From Tenacibaculum aquimarinum (GTDB taxonomy: Bacteria; Bacteroidota; Bacteroidia; Flavobacteriales; Flavobacteriaceae): DNA of 64,000 nt. Below the pieces are notes generated by a model. It saw nothing but the letters and a program-made list of their open reading frames with translations. It ran no database searches and was not told the DNA's origin. Every line of letters begins with the position of its first letter. Position 1 is the first letter of the stretch. The translations under genes and the position numbers were made by a program. The DNA is taken from NCBI RefSeq assembly GCF_022478115.1, contig NZ_JAKGSC010000007.1, positions 1-64,000 of the forward strand, read 5' to 3'. This document shows, piece after piece, positions 62,327-64,000 of this stretch.

Positions 62327-63187
62327 TTAATGATTTAAAGTTCCTGTATTTAAAACAGGTGAAGCCTCTTTATCTCCACATAAAATAATTAGTAAGTTAC
62401 TAACCATAGCAGCTTTTCGTTCTTCATCTAACTCAACAATTTGTTTTTTGTTTAGTTGTTCTAAAGCCATTTCTACCATATCTACAGCGCCTTGAACAAT
62501 TTTATGACGTGCAGCAATAATTGCTGTAGCTTGTTGTCTTTTTAACATTGCAGAAGCTATTTCTTGTGCATACGCTAAATAACCTATTCTAGCTTCTAAA
62601 ACCTCGATACCAGCAATAGAAAGACGTTCTTCTAACTCCTTTTCTAAAGCTTCTGAAACCTCGTTTACACTTGATCTAAGTGTAATATCTTCATCATGAC
62701 CTTCATCTGCAAAATTATCATACGGATACATGCTTGCTAACTTTCTTACGGCCGCATCTGTTTGTACACGTACAAAGTTTTCGTAATTATCTACATCAAA
62801 AGCTGCTTTGTAAGTATCAGTAACACGCCAAACTAAAATTGTAGAAATCATAACCGGATTTCCTAATTTATCGTTTACTTTTAAACGCTCACTATCAAAA
62901 TTACTTGCTCTTAAAGAAACAGTTTTCTTTTTATACAATGGATTTGCCCAATACAATCCGTTTTGTTTAATAGTTCCAACATATTTACCAAAAAGTAAAA
63001 CAACTTTAGAGGTGTTTGGATTAACAAGAATAAATCCAAAAAGGCCAATAAAAGCTAGTAATGTTATAATTAAAAATATTGGTTGCTTTTGATTGAAAGT
63101 TATAAAAATACTTCCAAAAAATAATGCTAATGTTACTGCTAACATTAAATAACCGTTTGCGGGTTTAATAATTTTCTCTGATTCCAT
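62327..63187 (-). CDS. SPFH/Band 7 membrane protein
   Basis: 286 residues. Two hydrophobic helices at the N-terminus (about 12-29 and 33-53) anchor an SPFH domain (about 60-225) with LKVNDKLGNPVMISTILVWR (20 residues, about 101-120) and an Ala/Glu-rich coiled tail with EIASAMLKRQQATAIIAARH (about 209-228). Such proteins assemble into large rings that organise membrane domains or control proteases. It heads the operon with DUF4177, PH-like, hydrolase and RHH genes. A near-consensus box (TATCTTTA on the minus strand) precedes it by about 40 bp. Confidence 0.92.
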   Translation of the reverse strand: MESEKIIKPANGYLMLAVTLALFFGSIFITFNQKQPIFLIITLLAFIGLFGFILVNPNTSKVVLLFGKYVGTIKQNGLYWANPLYKKKTVSLRASNFDSERLKVNDKLGNPVMISTILVWRVTDTYKAAFDVDNYENFVRVQTDAAVRKLASMYPYDNFADEGHDEDITLRSSVNEVSEALEKELEERLSIAGIEVLEARIGYLAYAQEIASAMLKRQQATAIIAARHKIVQGAVDMVEMALEQLNKKQIVELDEERKAAMVSNLLIILCGDKEASPVLNTGTLNH

Positions 63188-63311
63188 ATGTGTAAAATTT
63201 AAAGTGATATTAAAATGATATCGTAAAGATATGATATAAATTTTGAGTTTTCCAAATTTTTGATGAAATTATTTTATATTTTAGCCGAATATTATTAATC
63301 CTTTGTTTATT

Positions 63312-64000
63312 ATGAAATTCAAATTACTTTTATTAATACCTTTCTTTTTCTTTGGGAAATCAACAACAGAAGAAACTTTTTTCTGGGGACAAAACGGCCA
63401 CAGAGCTACAGGTAAAATTGCTGAAAATCACCTTAAAAAAAGAGCTAAAAAGAAAATAGACAAGCTACTAAATGGACAAAGTTTGGCATTTGTTTCAACT
63501 TATGCAGATGAAATTAAGTCAGATAGAGCGTTTAGCAAGTATTATTCTTGGCACTATATTAATATGGATTTGCATGAAACGTACGCGACTACAGCAAAAA
63601 ATCCGAAGGGAGATTTAGTTACAGGAATTAATGAATGTATTAAAATCTTAAAAGATAAAAATAGTACAGATGAAGATAAATCGTTCCATTTAAAAATGTT
63701 AGTTCATTTTGTGGGAGATTTACACCAACCATTACATATTGGACAAAGAGAAGATAAAGGAGGTAATACGGTACAGGTTCAATGGTTTGGTACAGGAACA
63801 AATTTACATGCAGTTTGGGATACAAAAATGATTGAAGAATGGAATATGAGTTATTTAGAATTAGCAGATAATGCTAAAGATTTATCTAAAAAACAAATTA
63901 AAGCCATTGAAGCTGGAACTCTAGTAGATTGGGTAGAAGAAGTTCATCAAATTACTAAGGAAGTGTATAATTCTGCTAAAGTAGGTGAGAACTTACGCTA
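63312..64000 (+). CDS. S1/P1-type zinc nuclease, cut by the window end
   Basis: At least 229 residues; the 3' end is outside the window. A signal peptide of about 20 residues precedes a mature N-terminus starting near TTEETFFWGQNGHRATGKIA (20 residues). In this family the first Trp, with His residues in GHRATG, WHYIN and HFVGDLHQPLHI (about 135-146) and Asp in YADEIKSD, binds three zinc ions. It degrades single-stranded DNA and RNA outside the cytoplasm. It is divergent from the SPFH gene. Confidence 0.93.
   Translation, partial: MKFKLLLLIPFFFFGKSTTEETFFWGQNGHRATGKIAENHLKKRAKKKIDKLLNGQSLAFVSTYADEIKSDRAFSKYYSWHYINMDLHETYATTAKNPKGDLVTGINECIKILKDKNSTDEDKSFHLKMLVHFVGDLHQPLHIGQREDKGGNTVQVQWFGTGTNLHAVWDTKMIEEWNMSYLELADNAKDLSKKQIKAIEAGTLVDWVEEVHQITKEVYNSAKVGENLR

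Overview
The window comes from a low-GC member of the Bacteroidetes, most likely a marine Flavobacteriaceae. This rests on TAnnTTTG promoter boxes, almost no Shine-Dalgarno signals except at rpsU, and flavobacterial gene sets (split pyruvate dehydrogenase, HemJ-type heme pathway, GIN-domain/PspC/PadR operon). The genus cannot be fixed from sequence alone. It is mostly ordinary chromosome: no rRNA, CRISPR array, prophage or insertion sequence is visible.

Layout. 1-5100: a (TAGT)19 tract, a repeat-rich OmpA-type surface protein, an Ppx/GppA + SixA pair, pdxH, and a one-gene integron-like cassette (4372-5050). 5200-11800: a B12-binding radical SAM protein, two flavoproteins with a small zinc-ribbon protein, a sodium:solute symporter and recR. 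11850-23600: a heme block. An AraC regulator, a SpoU methyltransferase, hemH and hemJ run leftward; hemA, a fused hemC-hemD, hemB, hemL, hemE, an isomerase, an EI24 membrane protein and hemF run rightward. Together they encode every step from glutamyl-tRNA to protoheme. A perfect TTTAGAA-N3-TTCTAAA type palindrome sits between the two arms. 23700-28500: a branched-chain-type E2, a GNAT protein and the pyruvate dehydrogenase E2 and E1-alpha genes. 28700-32700: a glycosyltransferase, a secreted protein, a VanX-type dipeptidase, a VOC protein and a second integron-like cassette (31846-32670) whose cargo has a HEPN-like RX4H motif. 32800-38500: a DUF4870-PadR-PspC-GIN-NTF2 operon, a DUF4442 protein and an AIM24 protein. 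38750-54200: the translation/transcription core: rpsU with a real Shine-Dalgarno, xerC, hpf, four tRNAs, tuf, tRNA-Trp, secE, nusG, rplKAJL, rpoB, rpoC and a DUF3467 protein. 54200-64000: a DUF4369 lipoprotein, DUF819 and DUF2490 proteins, a large BNR-repeat protein, an SPFH-DUF4177-PH-hydrolase-RHH operon and a truncated S1/P1 nuclease.

Most notable. Two unrelated single genes are each enclosed by imperfect palindromes that behave like integron attC sites. A short palindrome lies just upstream of the gene, a long one starts about 10 bp after the stop codon, and both insertions can be read as splitting a resident TTCGCTAAC...GTTAGCGAA site at a G|TT position. Removing the cassettes restores palindromic sites of about 57 and 59 bp. 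They lie 27 kb apart as solitary insertions with no integron integrase in view. A second dispersed palindromic family (three copies) always begins 5-8 bp after a stop codon, in the same orientation relative to that gene.
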